NCBI RefSeq assembly: GCF_025144665.1
Contig: NZ_CP102294.1
Span: 2,232,001 to 2,296,000 of the forward strand
Direction: 5' to 3'
DNA: 64,000 nucleotides
DNA from: Alistipes ihumii AP11
GTDB lineage: Bacteria; Bacteroidota; Bacteroidia; Bacteroidales; Rikenellaceae
Below the pieces are notes generated by a model. That model was not told the origin of the DNA, did not search any database, and saw only the letters and a list, made by a program, of their open reading frames with translations. The position numbers were made by a program, and so were the translations under genes. Below are positions 55,062 to 63,172 of the stretch, in pieces; position 1 is the stretch's first letter; each line of letters begins with the position of its first letter.

Positions 55062-56396
55062 ATGGATCACGATCCTAAATCAATCAAAGTCATGAAGTTC
55101 GGAGGAACCTCCGTAGGCTCTCCGGCAATGATCAAGCATGTCGCGAGGCTCATCAGCAACGAGGAGCCGAAACTGGTGGTCCTGTCGGCCATGTCCGGTA
55201 CGACCAATGCCCTTGCCGCGATTGCCGCCGAATTGTCGCGGGGCAATATTTCCGGGGCTTCGGACGATATCGGAACTTTGGAAAGCAAATACCTCGAGAC
55301 GGCCGGTCAGCTCTATTTTTCCGAAGGAAGCGCGGAAAAGGCGAGAAGGCATATCCGGGACTCCTTTTCCTTATTGAAAGGAGTGGCGGAACGGCCCTTT
55401 TCGTCCGTCGAGGAAAAGATCGTTCTGGCCCAAGGTGAGCTGATCGTTACGATGCTGATGCACCTCTACCTGGCGGAGACGGGCGTTCGCTCTACGCTGC
55501 TTCCTGCTTTGGAATTCATGCGAACGGACAAAAACGGGGAGCCGGATATGCGCTTTATCCGTCGAAATGCCCGTAAGGCCGTAAACCGCTACCCACATAA
55601 CCGTATTTTCATTACGCAGGGATATATCTGCAGGAATGCGGCGGGCGAGGTAGACAATCTGCAACGCGGAGGCAGCGACTATACCGCGTCGCTGCTCGGG
55701 GCGGCGCTGGATGCTTCGGAAATTCAGATATGGACCGATATCGACGGATTGCACAACAACGATCCCCGCGTGGTATCGTCTACGGTTCCCGTGCGCAGGC
55801 TTACGTTCGACGAGGCTTCCAAGCTGGCGCATTTCGGCGCCAAAATCCTGCACCCCACCTGCATCCTTCCTGCCAAGCTGAGGAATATTCCCGTGCGTCT
55901 GCTCGATACGATGGACCCGTCGGCTCCGGGAACGCTGATCTCCGACTCGGCCGACGCGGGACGGGTGAAGGCGGTCGCCGCCAAGGACGGCGTTGTTCAT
56001 GTCAAGATCCGCTCGATGCACAAGATTCCCGGCTACCGGTTGCTCGACAAAGTGTTCCACAGCTTCGCGCGTACTCGTACCTCCGTCGATCTGGTCGCCG
56101 TTTCCGATAACGAAATATCGTTGGCTACGGACAATCGGGAATGCTTGTCAGAGATACTCGACGGGCTGAGTCCCTACGCGGACATCGCGGTAGAGGAGAA
56201 CATGACGATCGTGTGCGTGGTAGGCGATCTGAAGCGGAACGACAAAAGTTTCAGGCACAAGATCATCGACTCGCTGAGGAAGATTCCGCTGCGGATGATC
56301 TCTTACGGGGACAATTGCGACGTGTCGTTCGTCCTGCGCTGTGCCGATAAGAAAAAGGCTTTGGAGGCGCTCAACAGCTCCTGCGTCCTGCAGTGA
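55062..56396 (+). CDS. lysC: Aspartate kinase, monofunctional
   Basis: 444 residues from ATG 55062. The open frame runs on upstream to 54357, but that part is antisense to the trehalose gene and has no conservation. Kinase core: IKVMKFGGTSVGSPAMIKHV, LVVLSAMSGTTNALAAIA, FITQGYICRNAAGEV, then LQRGGSDYTASLLGAALDAS and IWTDIDGLHNNDPR. C-terminal ACT domains (from about 310) would bind a feedback amino acid. It phosphorylates aspartate, the first step to lysine, threonine and methionine. No dehydrogenase is fused or adjacent. Confidence 0.9.
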   Translation: MDHDPKSIKVMKFGGTSVGSPAMIKHVARLISNEEPKLVVLSAMSGTTNALAAIAAELSRGNISGASDDIGTLESKYLETAGQLYFSEGSAEKARRHIRDSFSLLKGVAERPFSSVEEKIVLAQGELIVTMLMHLYLAETGVRSTLLPALEFMRTDKNGEPDMRFIRRNARKAVNRYPHNRIFITQGYICRNAAGEVDNLQRGGSDYTASLLGAALDASEIQIWTDIDGLHNNDPRVVSSTVPVRRLTFDEASKLAHFGAKILHPTCILPAKLRNIPVRLLDTMDPSAPGTLISDSADAGRVKAVAAKDGVVHVKIRSMHKIPGYRLLDKVFHSFARTRTSVDLVAVSDNEISLATDNRECLSEILDGLSPYADIAVEENMTIVCVVGDLKRNDKSFRHKIIDSLRKIPLRMISYGDNCDVSFVLRCADKKKALEALNSSCVLQ

Positions 56397-56409
56397 TGGG
56401 GCGGTTCCG

Positions 56410-56431
56410 GCGGAACGGCGTGCCGTTCCGC
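56410..56431 (+). terminator. Terminator of the aspartate kinase gene
   Basis: GCGGAACGGC and GCCGTTCCGC pair around GT, followed by TTTCT, 13 bases after the stop codon. Confidence 0.7.
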
Positions 56432-56604
56432 TTTCTGCAAGGGGGCTTACCATCCGGTTATGACGGGTGAATAGCATGCTTGTCGCGGACGATACGCTGC
56501 ACGATGCGGACGGCGACCGATGCAGGCCGTCCGCTGCCGGGACGGATTAAGCCACTCCCGTAGGCCGGAAAATCTCGGAATACGGCGGCCGGAATCTCCT
56601 CCGG

Positions 56605-56640
56605 CTTACCATTTTGAATAATCGCTCTATCATTTTGAGA
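56605..56640 (+). promoter_or_regulatory. Paired activator-type boxes upstream of kdpFABC
   Basis: TACCATTTTGAATA at 56607 and TATCATTTTGAGAA at 56628 are 21 bases apart. They closely resemble the pair before the stand-alone kdpC and lie about 80 bases before the sigma-54-like promoter. A shared regulator is the simplest explanation. Confidence 0.6.
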
Positions 56641-56707
56641 AGGATTTCGAGAGGGTGAAATATTTTGTTTGGCTGTAAGTATTTGATAATTAGTGATTTG
56701 TTGAAAT

Positions 56708-56723
56708 AGGGTGCGGTTTGGCA
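56708..56723 (+). promoter_or_regulatory. Sigma-54-type promoter of the kdpFABC operon
   Basis: GG at 56709-56710 and GC at 56721-56722 (in AGGGTG and TTGGCA) have the required spacing. The -12 half (TTGGCAT) is identical to that before kdpC copy 1; the -24 half is weaker. Transcription would start near 56735, 40 bases before the first small ORF. Confidence 0.5.
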
Positions 56724-56773
56724 TTCATTTGGAAAAGCTCGGGCCCGAAAAATAGTAAAGACGGACTACGATC

Positions 56774-56899
56774 ATGGAAGATGCAGGCGTAATACTCGTA
56801 TTTCTGACGGCATGCGTTGTGCTGTTCCTGTTTTCCCGGAGCGTGGCGGATTTCGTCGATAAGTTGAACGATTATAAAAGACAGAGAAGAAAATGGTGA
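56774..56899 (+). CDS. Small membrane ORF upstream of kdpF
   Basis: 41 residues: a short acidic start, one membrane helix (VILVFLTACVVLFLFSRSVA) and a basic, helical C-terminal tail (FVDKLNDYKRQRRKW). It is the first ORF behind the promoter and lies 31 bases from the next small ORF. No family recognised. The position suggests a small accessory subunit of the potassium pump. Confidence 0.5.
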   Translation: MEDAGVILVFLTACVVLFLFSRSVADFVDKLNDYKRQRRKW

Positions 56900-56930
56900 G
56901 TGTTGAAAACTTTAAAACGAAGAAAAAAAG

Positions 56931-57026
56931 ATGAACGGATTTTTGCTTTTTCTACTGCTGCTCGCTCTGGGTGGGCTGTGCTATTGGTTCTACTTCAAAT
57001 GTGTCGACTGGTTCGAGAAAATTTAA
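56931..57026 (+). CDS. Second small membrane ORF upstream of kdpF
   Basis: 31 residues with a Leu-rich helix (MNGFLLFLLLLALGGLCYWF) and an aromatic end (VDWFEKI). A purine-rich stretch (GAAGAAAAAAAG) precedes the ATG, and KdpF starts 11 bases after its stop. It could be a second KdpF-like peptide. No family recognised. Confidence 0.5.
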   Translation: MNGFLLFLLLLALGGLCYWFYFKCVDWFEKI

Positions 57027-57037
57027 CGGTTACGGCT

Positions 57038-57118
57038 ATGTTCATAGGACTATTGATTCTGAGTATCGCGGTTTTCGTCTATCTGATGTACGTGCTCGTA
57101 AAACCGGAAAAATTCTAA
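57038..57118 (+). CDS. kdpF: Potassium-transporting ATPase subunit F
   Basis: 26 residues, a single membrane helix with the KdpF-type ending (FVYLMYVLVKPEKF). It lies 28 bases before kdpA. In E. coli KdpF stabilises the KdpABC complex in the membrane. Confidence 0.85.
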   Translation: MFIGLLILSIAVFVYLMYVLVKPEKF

Positions 57119-57146
57119 GTGTGGAACTATCAAAACTTGTAAATAA

Positions 57147-58838
57147 ATGAATACCGAAATTTTAGGCGTCATTCTGCAATGGGTGGCCTTGGTCGTGCTC
57201 TGCTATCCGCTGGGACGCTACATGGCCAAAGTGTACAAGGGCGAGCGCACGTGGCTCGACTTCATGACTCCCGTAGAAAAATGGGTGTACAAGCTCTGCG
57301 GGATCAACCCGGAGCAGGAAATGAACTGGAAGCAGTTCCTCAAGGCCCTGCTGATGGTCAACCTTTTCTGGTTCGTGTGGGGCATGGTGCTGCTCTGCTG
57401 CCAAGGTTGGCTGCCGCTCAATCCGGACGGCAACCCGGGACAGACTCCCGATCTGGCGTTCAACACCTGCATCTCGTTCATGGTGAACTGTAACCTGCAG
57501 CATTACAGCGGAGAATCGGGACTGAGCTATTTTACTCAGCTTTACGTGATCATGCTGTTTCAGTTCATTACCGCGGCTTGCGGCATGGCGGCGATGGCCG
57601 GGATCATGAAGGGGCTGGCCGCCAAAACCGCCAAGACGATCGGCAACTTTTGGGTATACATGGTCAAGAGCACGACCCGTATCCTGATGCCGCTTTCGCT
57701 GCTGGTCGGTATTCTGCTGATTATTAACGGCACGCCGATGTCGTTCGACGGCAAGCAGACGATCACCACCCTCGAGGGCAACGAGCAGGTGATCTCGCAG
57801 GGACCGACGGCGGCTATCGTGCCGATCAAGCAGCTCGGAACCAACGGCGGCGGTTATTTCGGAACCAACTCCTCGCATCCGCTCGAGAACCCCAACGCCT
57901 TTACCAACATGCTCGAATGCTGGTCTATTCTGATCATTCCGATGGCCATGGCGTGGTGTTTCGGATTCTATATCCGACGTAAGAAACTGGCGGGATGTAT
58001 CTTCGGCGTTATGCTCGTCGCCTTTACGGTCGGTATATTCGTATCCGTTCCTCAGGAGATGGGCGGCAATCCCCATATCGATGAAATGGGCATCGCGCAG
58101 GATCTCGGCTCGATGGAAGGCAAGGAGATTCGGATCGGTTCGGCGGCCTCGGCCATGTGGGGTATGGTGACGACCGTCACCTCGAACGGTTCCGTCAACT
58201 CGATGCACGACAGCCAGACGCCTCTGAGCGGCATGATGCAGATGCTCAACATGCAGATCAACTGCTGGTTCGGCGGCGTGGGCGTAGGCTGGATGAACTA
58301 TTTCGCCTTCCTCATCATCGCCGTCTTTATCAGCGGGCTGATGGTGGGCCGCACGCCGGAATTTCTCGGGCATAAGGTCGAGGCCCGCGAGATGAAGATC
58401 GCGACGATGGTCGTTCTGATGCATCCCTTCCTGATTCTGGTCGGAACCGGCATATCGTCGGCGATCGCGGCCGCCAATCCGGAAATCGGCTGGCTGAACA
58501 ACCCGTCGTTCCACGGACTGAGCGAGATGCTCTACGAGTACACGTCGTCCGCGGCCAATAACGGCTCCGGCTTCGAGGGACTGGCCGACAACACTCCTTT
58601 CTGGAACATATCCACAGGTATCGCGCTGATCATGGGACGCTATTTCCCGATCGTGGGACAGGTAGCCATCGCCGGCCTGCTCGCCTCGAAGAAATACATT
58701 CCCGAAAGCGCCGGCACGCTGAAGACCGACACGGCCACTTTCTCGCTGATGACCTTCGCCGTTATCGTCATCGTGGCCGCTCTTTCGTTCTTCCCGGCAC
58801 TGGCTCTGGGCCCGATCGCTGATTATTTAAGTTTCTAA
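57147..58838 (+). CDS. kdpA: Potassium-transporting ATPase subunit A
   Basis: A 563-residue channel-like membrane protein, standard length. Its selectivity-filter loops are recognisable: [20 protein letters not shown], then [38 protein letters not shown] and [11 protein letters not shown]. It binds and conducts potassium in the KdpFABC pump. It is followed after 13 bases by kdpB. Confidence 0.96.
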   Translation: MNTEILGVILQWVALVVLCYPLGRYMAKVYKGERTWLDFMTPVEKWVYKLCGINPEQEMNWKQFLKALLMVNLFWFVWGMVLLCCQGWLPLNPDGNPGQTPDLAFNTCISFMVNCNLQHYSGESGLSYFTQLYVIMLFQFITAACGMAAMAGIMKGLAAKTAKTIGNFWVYMVKSTTRILMPLSLLVGILLIINGTPMSFDGKQTITTLEGNEQVISQGPTAAIVPIKQLGTNGGGYFGTNSSHPLENPNAFTNMLECWSILIIPMAMAWCFGFYIRRKKLAGCIFGVMLVAFTVGIFVSVPQEMGGNPHIDEMGIAQDLGSMEGKEIRIGSAASAMWGMVTTVTSNGSVNSMHDSQTPLSGMMQMLNMQINCWFGGVGVGWMNYFAFLIIAVFISGLMVGRTPEFLGHKVEAREMKIATMVVLMHPFLILVGTGISSAIAAANPEIGWLNNPSFHGLSEMLYEYTSSAANNGSGFEGLADNTPFWNISTGIALIMGRYFPIVGQVAIAGLLASKKYIPESAGTLKTDTATFSLMTFAVIVIVAALSFFPALALGPIADYLSF

Positions 58839-58851
58839 TTACGGACTGACC

Positions 58852-60891
58852 ATGAAAAAGAAAAATAATTCGCTGTTCGACAAACAGTTGGTAAATACGA
58901 GCCTCGTGGAGGCGTTCCGCAAGCTCGATCCTCGGACCATGATCAAGAACCCGATCATGTTCACCGTGGAACTGGTGACCGCCATCATGCTGCTGATGTT
59001 GTTCTACATCGCCTTCACGGGAGACCAGTCGCAGGGTTCGTTCGGGTACAATCTGGCGATCTTCTTCGTGCTGCTGCTGACGATTCTGTTCGCCAATTTC
59101 GCCGAAGCGATCGCCGAAGCGCGCGGCAAGGCGCAGGCCGAGAGCCTGCGCAAGACCCGCGAGGAGACTCCGGCCAAGCTGGTAACGGCCAACGGTGCCG
59201 CGAAAGTGGTCAGCAGCTCGCAACTGAAAAAGGGCGATGTGTTCGAATGCTCCGCAGGAGATACGATTCCTGCCGACGGCGAGATCATCGAGGGCCTTGC
59301 CTCGATCGACGAGAGCGCCATCACGGGCGAGTCGGCTCCGGTGATCCGCGAGGCGGGCGGAGACAAAAGCTCCGTGACGGGCGGTACGAAAGTATTGTCG
59401 GACCGGATCGTCGTCAAGGTAACCGCCAAGCCGGGCGAAAGCTTCCTCGACAAGATGATCGCGCTGGTCGAAGGCTCGTCCCGCCAGAAAACTCCGAACG
59501 AAATCGCTCTGACGATTCTGCTGGCCGGTTTCACGCTGGTATTCGTGATCGTTTGCGCTACGCTGAAACCGTTTGCGGATTACGTGGGAGCCAACATCAC
59601 GGTAGCCGCTTTCATCTCGCTGTTCGTCTGCCTGATTCCGACTACGATTGGCGGCCTGCTCTCGGCGATCGGTATCGCCGGCATGGACCGCGCGCTGCGC
59701 GCCAATGTCATTACCAAGTCGGGCAAGGCCGTCGAAACGGCCGGAGACCTCGATACGCTGCTGCTCGACAAAACCGGAACCATCACGATCGGTAACCGTA
59801 AGGCTACAAAATTCTATCCCGTACGGGGCGTCGACGCGAAAGCGTTTACCCGTCTGTGCGTGCTCTCTTCGGTTTCCGACCAGACTCCGGAGGGTAAGTC
59901 CATCGTGGAGCTCGGAGCCGCGGCAGGCATGAAAGCCGACCCGATGGAAATGGTGGGCGTTCGTATGGTCGGCTTTACGGCCGAGACCCGTTGCTCGGGC
60001 GTAGACATGCCCGACGGAACCCGAATCCGTAAGGGCGCGACCGAGGCGATCCGCCGTATCGTGACCGACGCCGGACATGAGTTTCCCGAAACGATAGAAA
60101 AGACGGTACGCGAAATCTCCGAGAATGGCGGTACGCCGCTGGTCGTATGCGCCGACGAGGAGGTCAAGGGCGTGATCGAGCTGCAGGACATCATCAAGAC
60201 CGGTATCCGCGAGCGGTTCGAGCGTCTGCGCAAGATGGGCGTGAAGACGGTCATGGTGACCGGCGACAATCCGCTGACGGCAAAATATATCGCGGAGAAA
60301 GCCGGTGTGGACGATTATATCGCCGAGGCCAAGCCCGAGGACAAGATGGAGTACATCAAGCGCGAGCAGCAGGCCGGCAAGCTGGTCGCTATGATGGGCG
60401 ACGGTACGAACGATGCGCCGGCGCTGGCTCAGGCCGATGTGGGCGTCGCGATGAACAGCGGTACGCAGGCTGCCAAAGAGGCGGGTAACATGGTCGATCT
60501 GGACAACGACCCGACGAAGCTGATCGAGATCGTCGAGATCGGCAAGCAGTTGCTAATGACGCGCGGCACGCTCACCACGTTCTCCATCGCCAACGACGTG
60601 GCCAAGTATTTCGCTATCGTTCCGGCCTTGTTCATCGCGTCGATTCCCTCGCTGCAAGCCCTGAATATCATGCGCCTGCACTCGCCCGAGAGCGCAATCC
60701 TGTCGGCCGTGATCTTCAATGCGGTAATCATTCCGTTGCTGATCCCGCTGGCCCTGCGCGGCGTGACCTACAAGCCGATCGGAGCATCGGCCCTGCTGCG
60801 CCGGAACCTGTTCATCTACGGTCTGGGCGGTATCGTAGCGCCGTTTATCGGCATCAAGCTGATCGACATGTTAATTTGCGTATTCTTTTAA
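58852..60891 (+). CDS. kdpB: Potassium-transporting P-type ATPase subunit B
   Basis: A 679-residue P-type ATPase. Phosphorylation motif DKTGT with Asp306, ITGESAPV in the actuator domain, KGAT in the nucleotide domain, and the hinge [20 protein letters not shown]. It hydrolyses ATP to drive potassium uptake by KdpA. The kdpC gene follows after 12 bases. Complete, no disruption. Confidence 0.97.
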   Translation: MKKKNNSLFDKQLVNTSLVEAFRKLDPRTMIKNPIMFTVELVTAIMLLMLFYIAFTGDQSQGSFGYNLAIFFVLLLTILFANFAEAIAEARGKAQAESLRKTREETPAKLVTANGAAKVVSSSQLKKGDVFECSAGDTIPADGEIIEGLASIDESAITGESAPVIREAGGDKSSVTGGTKVLSDRIVVKVTAKPGESFLDKMIALVEGSSRQKTPNEIALTILLAGFTLVFVIVCATLKPFADYVGANITVAAFISLFVCLIPTTIGGLLSAIGIAGMDRALRANVITKSGKAVETAGDLDTLLLDKTGTITIGNRKATKFYPVRGVDAKAFTRLCVLSSVSDQTPEGKSIVELGAAAGMKADPMEMVGVRMVGFTAETRCSGVDMPDGTRIRKGATEAIRRIVTDAGHEFPETIEKTVREISENGGTPLVVCADEEVKGVIELQDIIKTGIRERFERLRKMGVKTVMVTGDNPLTAKYIAEKAGVDDYIAEAKPEDKMEYIKREQQAGKLVAMMGDGTNDAPALAQADVGVAMNSGTQAAKEAGNMVDLDNDPTKLIEIVEIGKQLLMTRGTLTTFSIANDVAKYFAIVPALFIASIPSLQALNIMRLHSPESAILSAVIFNAVIIPLLIPLALRGVTYKPIGASALLRRNLFIYGLGGIVAPFIGIKLIDMLICVFF

Positions 60892-60901
60892 TCGAGAGCA
60901 G

Positions 60902-61471
60902 TCATGAAAAACTTATGGATATCAGTTAGGATTACGTTGGCGATGTGCGTCGTGCTGACGGTGGGTTACGTTCTGCTTCTTCGCCTGACTTCGGCCGTTG
61001 TCTCCCCGAACGACGGGGAGGCCGCCCTCGTGGAGCTCGACGGGAAAGTGGTAGGAGCGGCCAACGTAGGTCAGGCTTTTACCGACAGCGTCTATTTCTG
61101 GGGCCGTCCCTCGGCCGTGGAGTACAACGGGGGCGGCTCTGGCGGAAGCAACAAGGGCACGAACAATCCGGAGTACCTTTCGGAGGTGGAAAGCCGTATC
61201 GAATCGTTCATGGCGGCTCATCCGTATTTATCGAGGGGGGACGTTCCCTCTGAGCTGGTTACGGCGAGCGGTTCGGGTCTCGATCCCGACATTTCGGTAC
61301 GAGGGGTGGAGGTTCAGATTCGTCGGGTGGCGGCTTCGCGGGGCATGTCGGAGGATGCGGTGCGTAAGATCGTCGAAGCGAGCGTTGAGCGTCCTTGGCT
61401 GGGTCTTTTCGGGACTTACAAGGTCAATGTTCTGAAGCTCAACGTCGCTCTCGATGAGGCGCAGGGACGGT
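60902..61471 (+). repeat. Direct repeat: kdpC copy 2
   Basis: The operon copy of the 570-base repeat that is also present at 46828-47397, in the same orientation. Confidence 0.92.
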
Positions 61472-61473
61472 AA
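60904..61473 (+). CDS. kdpC: Potassium-transporting ATPase subunit C, operon copy
   Basis: 189 residues, in the normal place after kdpB. Same core as the copy at 46830, with a membrane helix at about 8-29. The differences are Gly for Cys in the helix (LTVGYVLLL), HPYLSRGDVP, RGVEVQ, SEDAVRK and DEAQGR at the end. The shared DNA includes synonymous positions, so the copies are recent or kept alike by gene conversion. Confidence 0.95.
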   Translation: MKNLWISVRITLAMCVVLTVGYVLLLRLTSAVVSPNDGEAALVELDGKVVGAANVGQAFTDSVYFWGRPSAVEYNGGGSGGSNKGTNNPEYLSEVESRIESFMAAHPYLSRGDVPSELVTASGSGLDPDISVRGVEVQIRRVAASRGMSEDAVRKIVEASVERPWLGLFGTYKVNVLKLNVALDEAQGR

Positions 61474-61488
61474 CGAACGCCGCATTTT

Positions 61489-61578
61489 ATGAAAAGACCG
61501 GATAAGCCATTCTGGCGACTGGCGGCATGCATGATTTGTTTCCTGATCGTTCTGCTGCTATTGGATATGGTTTTCTGA
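61489..61578 (+). CDS. Tiny membrane ORF downstream of kdpC copy 2
   Basis: 29 residues, basic start and one membrane helix (FWRLAACMICFLIVLLLLDM). It lies 15 bases after kdpC and is comparable in size, position and start pattern to the ORF at 47468. Confidence 0.45.
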   Translation: MKRPDKPFWRLAACMICFLIVLLLLDMVF

Positions 61579-61608
61579 GCGCCGTTTTCCGTTAAGATTT
61601 TCGACACA

Positions 61609-61640
61609 TGCGGCACGGAAACCCCGGTTTCCGTGCCGCA
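61609..61640 (+). terminator. Strong hairpin between the kdp operon and the outer-membrane protein gene
   Basis: TGCGGCACGGAAACC and GGTTTCCGTGCCGCA are perfect 15-base arms with a minimal loop. No T run follows, so it may be an attenuator or an RNA-stabilising end rather than a classic terminator. Confidence 0.55.
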
Positions 61641-61750
61641 AACGGGGGCGGCGTATCGGATCGGCAAGCCTGCGAGCGGGTACGGAAAGACCCGGAACGG
61701 GCTGATAACAGGATTATCGATAACCCAAATAAAAAAGGAAAATTTAGACT

Positions 61751-62494
61751 ATGAAACGTTTTATGATTTGCGCTCTGGCTTTGGCCGGAGTGTTGACCGC
61801 AGGCCGTGTTTCGGCTCAGGACAAGGGAGTTTCTTTCAGCGGCGGGTCCGATCTCGTCAGTGCCTATGTATGGCGCGGCGTTACTCAGGCCGGTGTCAGC
61901 CTTCAGCCCACGCTGACCATGACGGCCGGCAAGTTTTCAGCCACGGCATGGGGCTCGGTGGATTTCGCCTCGACTTCGTATAAGGAGATGGATCTGACGC
62001 TGGCCTATGCGCTGGGTCCCGTGACCCTCTCGCTGGCCGATCTTTACTGGGAAGGCGGCGCCGGGGACCGGGGACTCGTGAACCGCAATTATTTCACGTT
62101 CGACGGCCGATCGCCCCACCGCGTGGAACTCGGCGCCAGCTGGGTCGTGTCGGAGAAGGCTCCCTTTACGCTCTCCTGGTACACGATTCTTTTCGGCGCG
62201 GCCGACGTTAATGCCAAGGGTAAGCGGGCTTACGGTTCCTATTTCGAGGTGGCCTATCCGTTCTGCGTAAAAGGGATCGATATGAAGGCCGGCGTGGGCA
62301 TGGTTCCTTGGAATGCCGTCGGGACTTACGGCATAGACCGCGATTTCTATGTTCAGAACGTTTTCCTGAACGCCGGTAAAAACTGGGAGATCAAAGGAGC
62401 CGAAGGTATGAAGCTGGGATTTTTCACCAATCTGATCTGGAATCCGGCTACCGAAGATGTCAACTTCGTAGGGGGCATCTCGTTCAGAATGTAG
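61751..62494 (+). CDS. Outer-membrane beta-barrel protein, TorF/TIGR02001-like
   Basis: 247 residues with a signal peptide (ending GRVSAQDKG) and alternating beta strands throughout: FSGGSDLVSAYVWRGVTQAG, LQPTLTMTAGKFSATAWGS, ending NFVGGISFRM. The N-terminal SGGSDLVSAYVWRG pattern is typical of this porin-like family. It follows the kdp operon on the same strand and may serve ion entry through the outer membrane, which is inferred only from position. Confidence 0.72.
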   Translation: MKRFMICALALAGVLTAGRVSAQDKGVSFSGGSDLVSAYVWRGVTQAGVSLQPTLTMTAGKFSATAWGSVDFASTSYKEMDLTLAYALGPVTLSLADLYWEGGAGDRGLVNRNYFTFDGRSPHRVELGASWVVSEKAPFTLSWYTILFGAADVNAKGKRAYGSYFEVAYPFCVKGIDMKAGVGMVPWNAVGTYGIDRDFYVQNVFLNAGKNWEIKGAEGMKLGFFTNLIWNPATEDVNFVGGISFRM

Positions 62495-62716
62495 CGCGAC
62501 GGGCGGAGACCGGACAATCGTCTCTCTAAGCCGCGACGATCCGGTCAATGGCGTTTCCTGCCGTCGTGCAGGCGGATCGATGCGACGATTCGCTCCGAAG
62601 GAAAGAGGGGAAGTGGAGTCCTCCGGCGAATACTTACTGACCCGCAGGCATGTCTTTGGGGGGAGCCCGGGAATATGATAAGAGACATGAACGGCTCCGT
62701 CGGGCTATCTCGTGAA

Positions 62717-62749
62717 AATGGCAATGTGTCACGCGACACATTGCCATAT
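62717..62749 (+). terminator. Hairpin, possible terminator of the outer-membrane protein gene
   Basis: ATGGCAATGTGTC and GACACATTGCCAT form a 13-base stem around ACGC, followed by ATTTTGTTG. It is 220 bases after the stop codon, which is far for a terminator. Confidence 0.5.
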
Positions 62750-62987
62750 TTTGTTGTCGCATGCCTTCGGCCGGTTGGCGAACAAGGAGGGTATCGGGAC
62801 TTGCCGGGTCGAGTGGGGAAAACGTATCGCGAGCTATGCGGAAAAGAGCGACCGGGCAGCCTTGTCGGAAAACTGGTCGAAGTGCCGGTTCTCCGGCGGA
62901 TCACGCCCGGTCCGGTTGTGCGGATCCGGTCCGGTCTCCGGCGGAAAGCCGGCCGTATGACGTTTCGATTAAATTTATCCGACAAGG

Positions 62988-63019
62988 TTTGCTGTTTTTG
63001 CGAAAAACTTTTTATCTTG
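62988..63019 (+). promoter_or_regulatory. Probable Bacteroidota-type promoter of the last gene
   Basis: TTTG at 62988-62991 and TATCTTGT at 63013-63020 are 21 bases apart, close to the TTTG / TAnnTTTG pattern. The leader would be about 140 bases. Confidence 0.5.
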
Positions 63020-63172
63020 TAGCAAATTTCGACGCATTCGGAAAGAAAGGGGCCTTTTTTCTGAATGCGGAAATAATTGATTTGAAGGCCTCTATAAACT
63101 ATATAATTACTTGCAAGGCCTGTCCGAAACTTGTATCCGGATTGAACCATTAACCTTATTATGATTATTGAT

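Larger units (their letters stand above)
56397..56773. other. Regulatory region upstream of the kdpFABC operon
   Basis: 377 bases without a gene. It holds the terminator of the kinase gene, a pair of upstream boxes and a sigma-54-like promoter, each listed separately. Confidence 0.6.
62495..63160. other. Gene-free region before the last gene
   Basis: 666 bases. A hairpin lies at 62717-62749 and a probable promoter at 62988-63019; otherwise there are only short frames without features. Confidence 0.5.

Noticed and set aside
57162..58514. 450-codon minus-strand ORF opposite kdpA
   Set aside because: His/Arg-rich shadow of a highly conserved gene.
61633..61983. 116-codon ORF overlapping the start of the outer-membrane protein gene
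   Set aside because: It starts inside a hairpin and runs in the wrong frame over a gene with a clear signal peptide.
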